A stretch of 42,506 nt of DNA from Inquilinus limosus (GCA_019508225.1 JAEKLZ010000167.1:1-42506), one strand, 5' to 3'; shown: positions 8,584-17,306, counted from the first letter of the stretch. The notes: generated by a model not told the origin, from the letters alone. A program made the numbers and translations.

Positions 8584-10377
8584 ATGACCCTCCTGCTCGG
8601 CCTCCGCAACGCTGCCGTCACCTTCGGCGGCGACCCTCTCTGGACCGGCGTCGACCTGGCGCTCTCGGCCGGCGACAAGGCCTGCCTGGTCGGCCGCAAC
8701 GGCAGCGGCAAGTCGACGATCCTGAAGGCGCTGGCCGGCACGATCGACCTCGACGGCGGCGAGCGCTTCGTCCAGCCCGGCATCCGCATCGCCTATCTGG
8801 CGCAGGAGCCGGACCTGACCGTCCACGCCACCGTGGCCGATTACGTCGCCTCGGCCCTGCCCGCCGACCGCGCCCATGACCATTGGCGGGTCGAGCAGGT
8901 GCTGGCCGCGATCAAGCTGGACGGCGACCGGTCGACCGACACCCTGTCGGGCGGGGAGGGGCGGCGCGCCGCCATCGCCCACGCCGTAGTCGGCGAGCCC
9001 GACGTGCTGCTGCTGGACGAGCCGACCAACCATCTCGACCTGCCGACCATCGAATGGCTGGAGAACGAGCTGAAGGCCTGGCGCGGCGCGCTGCTGCTGA
9101 TCAGCCACGACCGTGCCTTCCTGAACGCGCTAACCCAGCGCAGCTGGTGGATCGACCGCGGCGTGCTGCGGCAGATGGACAAGCCCTTCGCCGAGTTCGA
9201 CGACTGGAGCGAGATCATCCTAGCGCAGGAGGAGGCGGAGCGGGCGCGGCTGGACAAGCGGATCGCGTCCGAGACCACCTGGTCGCGCCAGGGCATCAGC
9301 GCCCGGCGCAAGCGCAACCAGGGCCGCCTGCGCAATCTCTATGCGATGCGCGCCGAACGCCGGTCGCAGATCGACCGCCAGGGCGTGGCGGCGCTGGGCA
9401 TCGCCGAGGCCGGCCGGGGCGCGGTTCGCGTGATCGAGGCCGAGCATGTCTCCAAGGCCTATGGCGACACCGTCATCGTCCGCGACTTCTCCACCCGCGT
9501 GGCACGCGGCGACCGGATCGGCGTGATCGGCCCGAACGGCGCCGGCAAATCGTCCCTGGTCAAGGTGCTGACCGGGGCCGAGCGGCCGGATTCCGGGACG
9601 GTGCGGCTGGGGCCGGGCGTCGAGCCCGCCTATTACGACCAGACCCGCGTCGCGCTCGACCCCGAGACCACGCTGCGCGACGTGCTGCTGCCGCATGGCG
9701 GCGACCATGTCCAGGTCGGCGACCAGAAGCGGCACATCGCCTCCTATCTCGGCGACTTCCTGTTCGATTCCTCGCGCATGTTCAGCCCGGTGAAGAGCCT
9801 GTCGGGCGGCGAGCGCGGCCGGCTGCTGCTGGCCAAGCTGTTCGCCCGGCCCAGCAATCTCTTGATCCTGGACGAGCCGACCAACGACCTGGACCTGGAG
9901 ACGCTGGACCTCTTGGAGGAGGTGCTGGCCGACTTCCAGGGCACGCTGATCCTGGTCAGCCACGACCGCGACTTCCTCGACCGGCTGGTGACCTCGGTGA
10001 TCGCGGTCGAGGGCCAGGGCCGGGTGACGGAGTATGTCGGCGGCTACACCGATTATCTGCGCCAGCGCCCGGCAGCCCAGACGGCCGCTCCGGTGGCACG
10101 CTCCGCCCCGGCGGCCAGGCCTGTGGCTTCGAAGCCGCGCACCAAGCTCAGCTTCAAGGACCAGCGCGAGCTCGACCTGCTGCCCGGCCGGATCGAGGCG
10201 CTGACCGCCGAGATCGCCCAGCTCGGCCAAGCGCTGCACGACCCCGGCCTCTACGCCCGCGACCCGGACGGCTTCGCCAAGAAGAGCGCCCGGCTCGCCG
10301 CGGCCGAGGCGGAGCGGGAGGCGGCGGAGGAGCGCTGGCTCGAGCTCGCGTCCCTGGCGGAGGAGCTCGGCGCCTGA
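8584..10377 (+). CDS. uup: ABC-F protein Uup
   Basis: The product has 597 residues with two ABC cassettes and no membrane segments. The Walker A motifs are GRNGSGKST (37-45) and GPNGAGKSS (316-324). The signature motifs are LSGGEGRRAAI and LSGGERGRLLL, and both Walker B motifs lead into DEPTNHLDL or DEPTNDLDL. A positively charged linker joins the cassettes. The C-terminal 80 residues (after KLSFKDQRELDLLPGRIEAL) form the helical coiled-coil extension typical of Uup rather than EttA. ABC-F proteins act on the ribosome; Uup is also linked to suppression of transposon excision. ATG 8584 begins the conserved domain; a short in-frame upstream extension is unlikely. Confidence 0.92.
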   Translation: MTLLLGLRNAAVTFGGDPLWTGVDLALSAGDKACLVGRNGSGKSTILKALAGTIDLDGGERFVQPGIRIAYLAQEPDLTVHATVADYVASALPADRAHDHWRVEQVLAAIKLDGDRSTDTLSGGEGRRAAIAHAVVGEPDVLLLDEPTNHLDLPTIEWLENELKAWRGALLLISHDRAFLNALTQRSWWIDRGVLRQMDKPFAEFDDWSEIILAQEEAERARLDKRIASETTWSRQGISARRKRNQGRLRNLYAMRAERRSQIDRQGVAALGIAEAGRGAVRVIEAEHVSKAYGDTVIVRDFSTRVARGDRIGVIGPNGAGKSSLVKVLTGAERPDSGTVRLGPGVEPAYYDQTRVALDPETTLRDVLLPHGGDHVQVGDQKRHIASYLGDFLFDSSRMFSPVKSLSGGERGRLLLAKLFARPSNLLILDEPTNDLDLETLDLLEEVLADFQGTLILVSHDRDFLDRLVTSVIAVEGQGRVTEYVGGYTDYLRQRPAAQTAAPVARSAPAARPVASKPRTKLSFKDQRELDLLPGRIEALTAEIAQLGQALHDPGLYARDPDGFAKKSARLAAAEAEREAAEERWLELASLAEELGA

Positions 10378-11255
10378 TGATGCGTCCGCTCGACCTGCTG
10401 CTGGCCGTCGGCGTGATGCTGATCTGGGGCTACAACTTCGTGATCGCCAAATACGGCCTCGCGGAGCTGCCGCCGCTCTTGTTCATGGCACTGCGCTTCG
10501 GCCTGGTCGCCCTGCTGCTGGTGCCCTTCGTGCGGATGCCGCGCGGGCGCTGGCGCGACGTGCTGATCCTGGCCGTGATGCTGGGGCTGACCCATTTCTC
10601 GCTGATGTTCGTCGGGCTGGCGCATGTCGATGCCGCGGTGGCGGCGATCGTCATCCAGGTGCAGGTGCCGGCCTCGGCCTTCCTGGCGATGGTACTCTTC
10701 GGCGACCGGATCGGCTGGCGCCGCGCGCTCGGCATGGCGGTGGCGATCGGCGGCGTCGCCATCCTGGCCGGCGAGCCGCGGCACAGCTCGGCCCTGTGGG
10801 CGATCGGGCTGATCGTGACGGCGGCGATCGTCTGGGCCGGCGCCAACATCCAGATGAAGCGGATGACGGATCTCGACCCCTCCACCATTAATGGCTGGAT
10901 GTCGCTGCTCGCCGCGCCGATGCTGCTCTGCGCCTCGCTGCTGATCGAGGACGGCCAGTGGCAGGCGGTGACCCGGGCCAGCGGATGGGCATGGATGGCG
11001 GTGGCCTTCCAGGCGGTGATCGTGGTGATCTTCTCCTATGCCATCTGGTACCGGCTGCTGCGCACCTATTCCGTCAACCAGACCATGCCCTATACGCTGC
11101 TGGTGCCGGTGTTCGGCGTACTGTCGGGCGTGCTGTTCCTGGACGAGCCGGCCAGCTGGTCGCTGCTGCTCGGCGGCATCGCCACGCTGATCGGCGTCGG
11201 CATCATCATCCTGCGCCGGCCCAAGGCGGTCGAAGCCCAGGCGCAGGTCACGTGA
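10377..11255 (+). CDS. EamA-family (DMT superfamily) transporter
   Basis: The product has 292 residues with about ten hydrophobic helices in two EamA repeats (residues about 5-135 and 145-280). The start WGYNFVIAKYGLAELPPLLFM fits E. coli EamA/YedA-like exporters, which export amino-acid metabolites such as cysteine or O-acetylserine. The actual substrate is unknown. The ATG overlaps the uup stop (TGATG), so translation is probably coupled. The second repeat ends with FLDEPASWSLLLGGIATLIGV, as usual. Confidence 0.9.
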   Translation: MMRPLDLLLAVGVMLIWGYNFVIAKYGLAELPPLLFMALRFGLVALLLVPFVRMPRGRWRDVLILAVMLGLTHFSLMFVGLAHVDAAVAAIVIQVQVPASAFLAMVLFGDRIGWRRALGMAVAIGGVAILAGEPRHSSALWAIGLIVTAAIVWAGANIQMKRMTDLDPSTINGWMSLLAAPMLLCASLLIEDGQWQAVTRASGWAWMAVAFQAVIVVIFSYAIWYRLLRTYSVNQTMPYTLLVPVFGVLSGVLFLDEPASWSLLLGGIATLIGVGIIILRRPKAVEAQAQVT

Positions 11256-11265
11256 GAGGAAGACC

Positions 11266-11535
11266 ATGGCCAAGCTGACGGAGATCGCGCCCGGCCTGTT
11301 CGCGGCGGCGCAGGTGGATCGCGCGGCGATCGCGGAGATCGCGGCCTCGGGCGCGAAGACGCTGATCAACAACCGGCCGGACGGCGAGGAGCCGAGCCAG
11401 CTGCCGGCCGAGCAGGCGCGGGCCGAGGCCGAGCGGGGCCGCGGCGACGCCGGCGAGCTGGTCGCCGAGGCGGCGGAGAAGGGCTTCCAGATCGCCTCTC
11501 TGCCGGATCTGGTGGCGCGGCTGCGCCAGGGGTGA
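11266..11535 (+). CDS. DUF442-like protein lacking the phosphatase loop
   Basis: The product has 89 residues. Its N-terminus (LTEIAPGLFAAAQV ... KTLINNRPDGEEPSQ) matches the DUF442/TIGR01244 'beta-lactamase hydrolase-like' family. Full members are about 110 or more residues and continue to a Cys-x5-Arg phosphatase-like loop. This one ends at LPDLVARLRQG without any cysteine, so the catalytic loop is absent. GAGGAAGACC before ATG 11266 is a good ribosome site, only 10 bp after the EamA stop. It may be a truncated remnant or a repurposed small protein. The palindromic repeat at 11574 follows shortly. Confidence 0.6.
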   Translation: MAKLTEIAPGLFAAAQVDRAAIAEIAASGAKTLINNRPDGEEPSQLPAEQARAEAERGRGDAGELVAEAAEKGFQIASLPDLVARLRQG

Positions 11536-11573
11536 GATCGGCGGCTTTCTAGATCGGCTCTCCAACCCTTCCT

Positions 11574-11658
11574 CGTCATGGCGAGGAGCGTAGCGACGTG
11601 GCCATCCAGAGGCTGGTGCCGCCTGGATGGCCACGCCCCTTCGGGGCTCGCCATGACG
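11574..11658. repeat. 85-bp palindromic repeat, copy 1
   Basis: The left arm starts CGTCATGGCGAGGAGCGTAG and ends GGCCATCCAG (11574-11609). The right arm (11633-11658) is its near-complement, from CTGGATGGCC to CGCCATGACG. The same design, with different internal bases, recurs at 14882-14967. This is the 'CGTCAT.GCGAGGAG' type of dispersed intergenic palindrome known from alphaproteobacteria. It runs into the 5' side of the antitoxin-like frame. Confidence 0.85.
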
Positions 11659-11663
11659 AATTG

Positions 11664-11897
11664 ATGTCTTATTATGACCTCCTGTCACGGGCCGGCCGGG
11701 GAGGGCTGCCGATGGCGAAGCTGTTCGAATCCGGCCGCTGCAAGTCCAGAAGCGAGGCGCTGCGTCGCCTCTCGGCCCTCGACGCGTCGCTGGCACGAGG
11801 CTTGGCCGACGCCGAGGCGGGCCGGGTCAAGCCCGCTGCCGACGTTTTCGACCGGTTGGAAGACAAGTACGGGCGGCTCGCGAACCGGACCGCATGA
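11664..11897 (+). CDS. Orphan antitoxin-like small protein (stability-determinant type)
   Basis: From ATG 11664 the product is 77 residues; ATG 11712 (MAKLFESGRCKSR) gives 61. The frame is open further left, but that part lies in the palindromic repeat and is unlikely to be coding. The C-terminal half, LDASLARGLADAEAGRVKPAADVFDRLEDKY, matches my recollection of 'stability determinant'/ParD-like antitoxins, with an 'aGRv.pa.evf.rL' end. Such genes normally precede a RelE/ParE toxin. Here only 13 bp separate it from the MocR gene and no toxin is present, so it is an orphan or remnant. Start choice and function are uncertain. Confidence 0.45.
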   Translation: MSYYDLLSRAGRGGLPMAKLFESGRCKSRSEALRRLSALDASLARGLADAEAGRVKPAADVFDRLEDKYGRLANRTA

Positions 11898-11910
11898 CCG
11901 TCGCCGTCTC

Positions 11911-13377
11911 ATGACCACGCGTCCTTCCGTTCGGCCGGTCAAGGACCGCCCGGTCTCCTGGATCGACCTGATCGATCTCGGGCTCGACCCGGATGACAGC
12001 CGGCCGCTGTTCCAGCAGCTGCATCTGGCGTTGCGCGACCTGATCGCGCGCCGGGTGGTGCCGGCCGGCACGCGGCTGCCGGCGACCCGGATCCTGGCCG
12101 GCCGGCTCGGCGTGTCGCGCACCACCGTGGTCGCCGCCTATGACCAGCTGCAGGCCGAAGGCGTGGTCGCCGGCCGGGTCGGCGCCGGCACCTATGTCGC
12201 CGCCGGGATCGAGGCGGAAGAACAGCCGGCAGCGCCGGCCGAACGCCCCGGTCGGGCCGCCGCACCGCGGGAGAGCTGGCGCGGTGAGACCGTTCCCTTC
12301 GCCACCGGCTTCTGCGGCATGCATGCCGCCACCGAGCGGGCCTGGGGCCGGCTGGTGCAGCGCCATCTGCGCGGCATCGGCGTCCGCCAGCGCACCTATG
12401 GCGATCCGATGGGCCACCGGCCGCTGCGCGAGGCGCTGGCCGAGTACCTCCGGGTGTCGCGCTCCGTCGCCTGCGACGCCGACCGCATCGCCATCGTCTC
12501 GGGCAGCCAGCAGGGGCTGGACCTGGTGCTGAGCGCCGTGGCACAGGCCGGCGACCCGGCCTGGATCGAGGATCCGTGCTATCCGGCGGCGCTGGCCTGC
12601 CTGCGCCAGCACCGGCTGCGGATCGCCCCGGTGCCGGTCGACGAACAGGGGCTGGACGTCGCCGCCGGGCTGGCGCTGGAGCCCGAGGCGCGGCTGCTGT
12701 ACTGCACCCCGACGCATCATTATCCGCTCGGCGTGGCGATGAGCCTGCCGCGGCGGCTGGCGCTGCTCGACTGGGCGCGCGACGGGCGCTGGGTGATCGA
12801 GGACGATTACGACAGCGAGTTCCGCTTCTCCGGCCGGCCGCTCTCGGCCCTGCAGGGCTTGGACCGGCACGGCCGCGTCATCTATCTCGGCACCCTCAGC
12901 AAGGTGCTGTTCCCGGGACTGCGCGTCGGCTACGTGGTGCTGCCGCCGGAGCTGGTCGACCGTTTCGCCGGCATCCGCAACGCCGCCGACCGCTTCCCGT
13001 CGACCATCCTCGACGACGTGCTGGTCGACTTCATCAACGAGGGCCATTTCACCCGGCACATCCGCCGCATGCGCCAGGAGTACGCCGAGCGGCGCGAGCG
13101 GCTGATCGCGGCGCTGGCGGCGGAGGCGGGCGACGACCTGACCATCGCCCCAATCGACCGCGGCATGTATCTCGTCGCCGATCTGCGGCCGGGGCTGGAC
13201 GATGTCGCGGTGGCCGAGGCGGCGCGGCGACGCGGCCTGGTGGTCCGCCCGCTGTCGCCGATGCACATCGCGGCGCCGCCGCGCCGGGCGCTGATCCTCG
13301 GCTTCACCGGCTTCCCGCCCCAGGCCCTCGACGCCGCCGCACGAACGTTGGGGGCGGTGCTGCGCGGGTTCCGCTGA
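11911..13377 (+). CDS. MocR-family (GntR-aminotransferase) transcriptional regulator
   Basis: The product has 488 residues. Residues about 25-100 are a GntR winged helix (PLFQQLHLALRDLIARRVVP, then TRILAGRLGVSRTTVVAAYDQL). Residues about 130-485 are a fold-type I aminotransferase-like domain. The pyridoxal-phosphate lysine is K331 in GTLSKVLFPGLRVGY, and the aspartate in IEDDYDSEFRF fits cofactor binding. MocR proteins sense PLP or amino compounds and control neighbouring genes. The adjacent flavin-binding (PNPOx-like) gene and the ATTGG repeats at 13381-13419 are the likely target. ATG 11911 begins the protein. Confidence 0.92.
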   Translation: MTTRPSVRPVKDRPVSWIDLIDLGLDPDDSRPLFQQLHLALRDLIARRVVPAGTRLPATRILAGRLGVSRTTVVAAYDQLQAEGVVAGRVGAGTYVAAGIEAEEQPAAPAERPGRAAAPRESWRGETVPFATGFCGMHAATERAWGRLVQRHLRGIGVRQRTYGDPMGHRPLREALAEYLRVSRSVACDADRIAIVSGSQQGLDLVLSAVAQAGDPAWIEDPCYPAALACLRQHRLRIAPVPVDEQGLDVAAGLALEPEARLLYCTPTHHYPLGVAMSLPRRLALLDWARDGRWVIEDDYDSEFRFSGRPLSALQGLDRHGRVIYLGTLSKVLFPGLRVGYVVLPPELVDRFAGIRNAADRFPSTILDDVLVDFINEGHFTRHIRRMRQEYAERRERLIAALAAEAGDDLTIAPIDRGMYLVADLRPGLDDVAVAEAARRRGLVVRPLSPMHIAAPPRRALILGFTGFPPQALDAAARTLGAVLRGFR

Positions 13378-13380
13378 CGA

Positions 13381-13419
13381 TTGGTCGGGCCGGCCGCGCG
13401 GAATTGGACCTTTCCAATC
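13381..13419 (+). promoter_or_regulatory. Candidate MocR operator
   Basis: ATTGGTC (13381) and ATTGGAC (13404) form a direct repeat with a 23-bp period. The second also pairs with TCCAAT (13414-13419) as an inverted repeat, ATTGGA-4-TCCAAT. Known MocR operators combine direct and inverted repeats. It lies 49-87 bp before the flavin-protein start. Assignment is by pattern and position only. Confidence 0.35.
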
Positions 13420-13467
13420 GTCTCCTCCGGCGTCATCGAGAAGGCCAATGCCGTTCCGAGGACCGCC

Positions 13468-14113
13468 ATGAATGAGATCGTCCCCTCCGCCCGCGCCAAG
13501 CTGAAGCGCCTGGCCAAACGCGGCGCCTATGACCGCGCCACGGTCCATGCCGTGCTCGACGCCAGCGTGGTCTGCCACATCGCCTATGTCCTCGACGGCC
13601 AGCCCTACTGCACGCCCACGGCCTATTGGCGCGAGGGCGACCGGCTGTACTGGCACGGCTCGTCGGTCAGCCGGATGCTGCAGGGGCAGGGGGCCGGCCT
13701 GCCGGTGTGCCTGACCGCGACCCATATCGACGGGCTGGTGCTGGCCCGCTCCGGCTTCAACTGCTCGATGAACTACCGCGCGGTGATGGTGTTCGGCACC
13801 GCCACGAAGGTCGAGGACGAGGCGCACAAGCTCGAGGCGCTCGACGTCGCTGATCTCGATGGAGATCGAGGAGGCCAGCGTGAAGATCCGCAGCGGCCCG
13901 CCGCATGACGATGAGGACGACCTGGCCGCCGGCATCTGGGCCGGGGTGATCCCGATCGCCGAGACCATCGGCGCGCTGCAGCCTTGCCCGCTGCTGCCGG
14001 CCGGCATCGCCTCCGGCGCCGGCACCGAGCCTTATGCGCCCGGCCGAGGCTTCGACGATATCCTGCGGGCCAATGTCGGCGGCGGCGTGGCCCCGGCCGA
14101 GGCCGGCGAGTAA
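13468..14113 (+). pseudogene. Flavin-nucleotide-binding (pyridoxamine 5'-phosphate oxidase-like) protein, internally deleted and frameshifted
   Basis: From ATG 13468 the frame reads a typical PNPOx-like N-terminal barrel: VCHIAYVLDGQPYCTPTAYW, YWHGSSVSRML, LARSGFNCSMNYRAVMVFGT. After KLEAL (about 13842) it leaves the family and stops at 13908. The next frame resumes with TSLISMEIEEASVKIRSGPP and IWAGVIPIA, the family C-terminal part, ending at 14113. The family segment normally between these points (about 25 residues, 'PGR...LRP...QEL.A') is missing. So a deletion of roughly 75 bp, not a multiple of three, broke the gene. Intact homologues bind FMN. It could be a real inactivating deletion or an assembly error. 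Confidence 0.82.
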
Positions 14114-14125
14114 GGTAGAGACGAC

Positions 14126-14845
14126 ATGACCACCGAACTGACCAACGCCCTGGGCCAGCCGATCGGCGCCCCCGTTCCCGGCTGGGAAAAGCGGCCGTTG
14201 CCGCCGCGCACGCCGATGGAGGGCCGAATTTGCCGGCTCGAACCGCTCGACCCCGCTCGCCACGCCGAGGAGCTGTTCGAGGCGATGGGGCGGGACCAGG
14301 ACGGCCGCAACTGGACCTATCTCGCCATCGGCCCCTTCGCGGCGTTCGGCGACTTCCGGGCCTGGCTGGACAAGATGGCGGCGGGCAGCGACCCGCTGTT
14401 CCACACGGTGATCGACCGCGCCACCGGCCGGGCGGTCGGCGTCGCCTCCTATCTCCGCATCGATCCGGCGAACGGGGTGATCGAGGTCGGGCACATCCAT
14501 TTCTCGCCGCTGCTGCAGCGCACGCCGATGGCGACCGAAGCGATGTTCCTGATGATGGCCCGTGTGTTCGACGAGCTCGGCTACCGCCGCTACGAGTGGA
14601 AATGCGACAGCCGGAACGCGCCGTCGCGCGCCGCGGCGGCGCGCCTCGGCTTCCAGTATGAAGGGCTGTTCCGCCAGGCCCTGGTCTATAAGGGCCGCAA
14701 TCGCGACACCGCCTGGTTCTCGATCATCGACGGCGAATGGCCGCGGCTGCGCGCCGCCTTCGAGCGCTGGCTCGCCCCTGAGAATTTCGACGCCGAGGGC
14801 CGGCAGCGGGAGAAGCTGTCGGATCTGACCAAGCCGGCAGAATAG
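14126..14845 (+). CDS. GNAT-family N-acetyltransferase (RimJ/RimL type)
   Basis: The product has 239 residues with an intact GNAT fold: CRLEPLDPARHAEELFEAM at the start, VGVASYLRIDPANGVIEVGH (beta4), TPMATEAMFLMM in the acetyl-CoA binding region, and RNAPSRAAAARLGFQYEGLF, the RimJ/RimL-type C-terminal motif. Residues 1-30 are an extra N-terminal lead (NALGQPIGAPVPGWEKRPLP) common in this subgroup. The acceptor substrate is unknown. It starts 12 bp after the broken flavin-protein gene, behind AAGGTAGAG, so it is probably in the same operon. Confidence 0.9.
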   Translation: MTTELTNALGQPIGAPVPGWEKRPLPPRTPMEGRICRLEPLDPARHAEELFEAMGRDQDGRNWTYLAIGPFAAFGDFRAWLDKMAAGSDPLFHTVIDRATGRAVGVASYLRIDPANGVIEVGHIHFSPLLQRTPMATEAMFLMMARVFDELGYRRYEWKCDSRNAPSRAAAARLGFQYEGLFRQALVYKGRNRDTAWFSIIDGEWPRLRAAFERWLAPENFDAEGRQREKLSDLTKPAE

Positions 14846-14881
14846 GCGGGGGCCGTCCGTCCGCATCCTTTCCACCCTTAC

Positions 14882-14967
14882 CGTCATTGCGAGGAGGCAA
14901 AGCCGACGAAGCAATCCAGGGGCCGTTGCGAGCGGCCCTGGATTGCTTCGCTGCGCTCGCAATGACG
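14882..14967. repeat. 86-bp palindromic repeat, copy 2
   Basis: The left arm starts CGTCATTGCGAGGAGGCAAA and reaches GCAATCCAG; the right arm runs CTGGATTGCTTCG to CGCAATGACG. It is related to the repeat at 11574-11658 in both arms and in length. It lies between the GNAT gene and rnpB and could end transcription of the former. Nothing else is seen in 14846-15038. Confidence 0.88.
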
Positions 14968-15038
14968 AATACGGGAGGCCGCGGGGTCCCGGACTGATCC
15001 CCTCGTCACCAATCTGTCATGGGACGGCATGGGCCGCC

Positions 15039-15067
15039 TTGCGGTCCGGCCGCCGGCTCCCTATACC
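15039..15067 (+). promoter_or_regulatory. rnpB promoter
   Basis: TTGCGG (15039-15044), a 17-bp spacer and TATACC (15062-15067) form a good sigma-70 type promoter. The expected start point falls within a few bases of the predicted RNA 5' end (about 15072). Confidence 0.7.
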
Positions 15068-15071
15068 AACG

Positions 15072-15482
<411 letters not shown>

Positions 15483-15504
15483 TTTTCCCAAGCTTCGCCG
15501 CCGA

Positions 15505-15533
15505 GCGGCCGGACAGCGTCCGGGCCGTTTTCG
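15505..15533 (+). terminator. rnpB intrinsic terminator
   Basis: CGGCCGGAC and GTCCGGGCCG pair around an AGC loop with one bulged G, followed by TTTTCGCTT. It lies about 25 bp after the RNA 3' end. Confidence 0.7.
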
Positions 15534-15677
15534 CTTGTCTCGGGATGAGAACAAAAGAAAAACGATCCCCAGATCGGAGTCGAAAGAAGCACTCCAACTA
15601 CGGTTTTGTTCCGACAACAGTCCTGGAGTCCCGTCAAAGCGGCCAAAAAGCCACGGATCAAAGAGAATCCATTGATT

Positions 15678-15743
15678 TCCCATGATTTGACCAGCCCGTC
15701 CCATTGCGCTCCAAGCTTACCCATGATATCCCATGAACTCCCA
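15678..15743 (+). promoter_or_regulatory. MraZ-box array and probable dcw promoter
   Basis: TCCCA/ACCCA (TGGGN on the other strand) occurs at 15678, 15699, 15719, 15729 and 15739. The last three are spaced exactly 10 bp apart, and the first two fall about 20 bp apart on the same helical face. MraZ is known to bind TGGGN repeats with 5-bp gaps ahead of its own gene. A possible promoter, TTGCGC (15704) -17 bp- TATCCC (15727), is interleaved with the boxes, as expected for autoregulation. The surrounding 15541-15680 is relatively AT-rich and otherwise empty. Confidence 0.65.
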
Positions 15744-15822
15744 TCGGATGGGGTCGATCGTCCACTTCCGGGGTGTGGACGACGGGGGTGTTGAGGCAGC
15801 GGGCGCACCGCTGGGGGGATTG

Positions 15823-16335
15823 ATGGCTCGGTTCACGGGCACCTACGTCAACAAGGTCGACAAGAAGGGGCGGGTCAGCGTGCCCGCTCCCTTCCGCACG
15901 ACCTTGGAGGCGCTGGCGCCGGTGGTGAAGCCGGTGGAGCCGAAGCCGGAGGGGGCGGCGGCGAAGCCGGTGCTGATCGTGAACCTGAAGCCCACCCCCG
16001 ACCGCCGGGCCCTTGACGGGGTGACGGAAGCCTACATGGACGAGGTTCAGCGCCGGCTTGACGCGATGGACCTGTACTCGCCAGAGCGCGAGGCCCTGGA
16101 AATTCGAGAATTCTCCGAAACCGAGCACCTGCAGATCGACTCTGATGGCCGGATCATCCTGCCGCGGCAGATGATGGAGCTGGCAGGCATCACCGAGAAC
16201 GTCGCCTTCATGGGCATGGGCAGCCGCTTCCAGATCTGGGAGCCGGAGGCGCTGAAGGCGCATCAGCAGGCCCGGCTGGCCGCCTCGCGCGACATGACCC
16301 TGGCGCGTGCCGGCGCCAATGGGGGTGCTGCATGA
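15823..16335 (+). CDS. mraZ: Transcriptional regulator MraZ
   Basis: The product has 170 residues with two MraZ/SpoVT-AbrB-like domains. The N-terminal [22 protein letters not shown] is the canonical first DXXXR motif, and the second copy is [22 protein letters not shown]. MraZ forms ring-shaped oligomers that bind TGGGN repeats and regulate the dcw operon. ATG 15823 follows CTGGGGGGAT, a strong ribosome site, and gives the conserved MARFTG start; an in-frame upstream ATG at 15733 lies inside the MraZ-box array and is rejected. A low-complexity insert ([14 protein letters not shown]) makes it slightly long. The stop overlaps rsmH (ATGA). Confidence 0.95.
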   Translation: MARFTGTYVNKVDKKGRVSVPAPFRTTLEALAPVVKPVEPKPEGAAAKPVLIVNLKPTPDRRALDGVTEAYMDEVQRRLDAMDLYSPEREALEIREFSETEHLQIDSDGRIILPRQMMELAGITENVAFMGMGSRFQIWEPEALKAHQQARLAASRDMTLARAGANGGAA

Positions 16336-17306
16336 GCGGCGCCCACATCCCGGTTCTGCTGGCCGAGATCGTGGCGGCCGTCGCGCCGCGCGACGGCGAC
16401 CTGATCGTCGACGGCACCTTCGGCCGCGGCGGCTATGCCCGCGGCCTGCTGGCGGCGGCCGACTGCCGGGTGGTCGGCATCGACCGCGACCCCGAGGCGG
16501 TGGCCGAGGGGCGTCGCCTGGAGGCCGAGCAGCCGGGCCGGTTCCGCATCGTCGAGGGCCGCTTCGGCGCCATGGACGCGCTGGTCGGCGAGCAGGCGGA
16601 CGGGGTGGTGCTGGATCTCGGCGTGTCCTCGCCGCAGCTCGACGACCCGGCGCGCGGCTTCTCCTTCCGCGCCGACGGCCCGCTCGACATGCGCATGGGA
16701 CGGGATGGGCAGAGCGCCGCCGATGTCGTCAACGCCATGGCCGAGGATGACCTGGCCAACGTGATCTACGATTTCGGCGAGGAGCGGCTGTCGCGCCGCG
16801 TCGCCCGCGCCATCGTCGCGGCCCGCAAGGAGGCGCGGATCGAGCGCACGCTGCAGCTGGCCGAGATCGTGCGCCGAGTGGTGCCGCGGTCGAAGGACGG
16901 CATCGATCCGGCGACGCGCACCTTCCAGGCGCTGCGCCTGTGGGTGAATGAGGAACTGACGGAACTCGACCACGGCTTGAGCGGGGCCGAACGGCTGTTG
17001 CGGCCCGGGGGACGGCTCGCCGTGGTCACTTTCCACAGCCTGGAGGATCGCCGCGTCAAGCGCTTCTTGGCGGAGCGCAGCGGCGCTGGCGGCGGCGTGT
17101 CGCGCCATGTCGCGGCGCCCGGCGGCGAGACCCGGGCGCCGAGTTTCCGCCTGGCGGCCAAGCGGTCGGTCACGGCGGGCGAGACGGAGATCCGCAGCAA
17201 CCCGCGCGCCCGGTCGGCGCGGCTGCGGGCGGCGATCCGGAGCGAGGCTCCGGCCTGGCCGCCGGTTGACGGGCGGGGCGGGGAGAGGGGGAGGGTGGCA
17301 GCATGA
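16332..17306 (+). CDS. rsmH: 16S rRNA (cytosine(1402)-N4)-methyltransferase RsmH (MraW)
   Basis: The product has 324 residues, normal for the family. [12 protein letters not shown] opens the protein, [15 protein letters not shown] is the SAM-binding loop, [22 protein letters not shown] and [11 protein letters not shown] are the MraW hallmarks, and [15 protein letters not shown] is the catalytic C-terminal motif. It N4-methylates C1402 in the ribosomal P site. Both ends overlap neighbouring genes by ATGA. Confidence 0.97.
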   Translation: MSGAHIPVLLAEIVAAVAPRDGDLIVDGTFGRGGYARGLLAAADCRVVGIDRDPEAVAEGRRLEAEQPGRFRIVEGRFGAMDALVGEQADGVVLDLGVSSPQLDDPARGFSFRADGPLDMRMGRDGQSAADVVNAMAEDDLANVIYDFGEERLSRRVARAIVAARKEARIERTLQLAEIVRRVVPRSKDGIDPATRTFQALRLWVNEELTELDHGLSGAERLLRPGGRLAVVTFHSLEDRRVKRFLAERSGAGGGVSRHVAAPGGETRAPSFRLAAKRSVTAGETEIRSNPRARSARLRAAIRSEAPAWPPVDGRGGERGRVAA

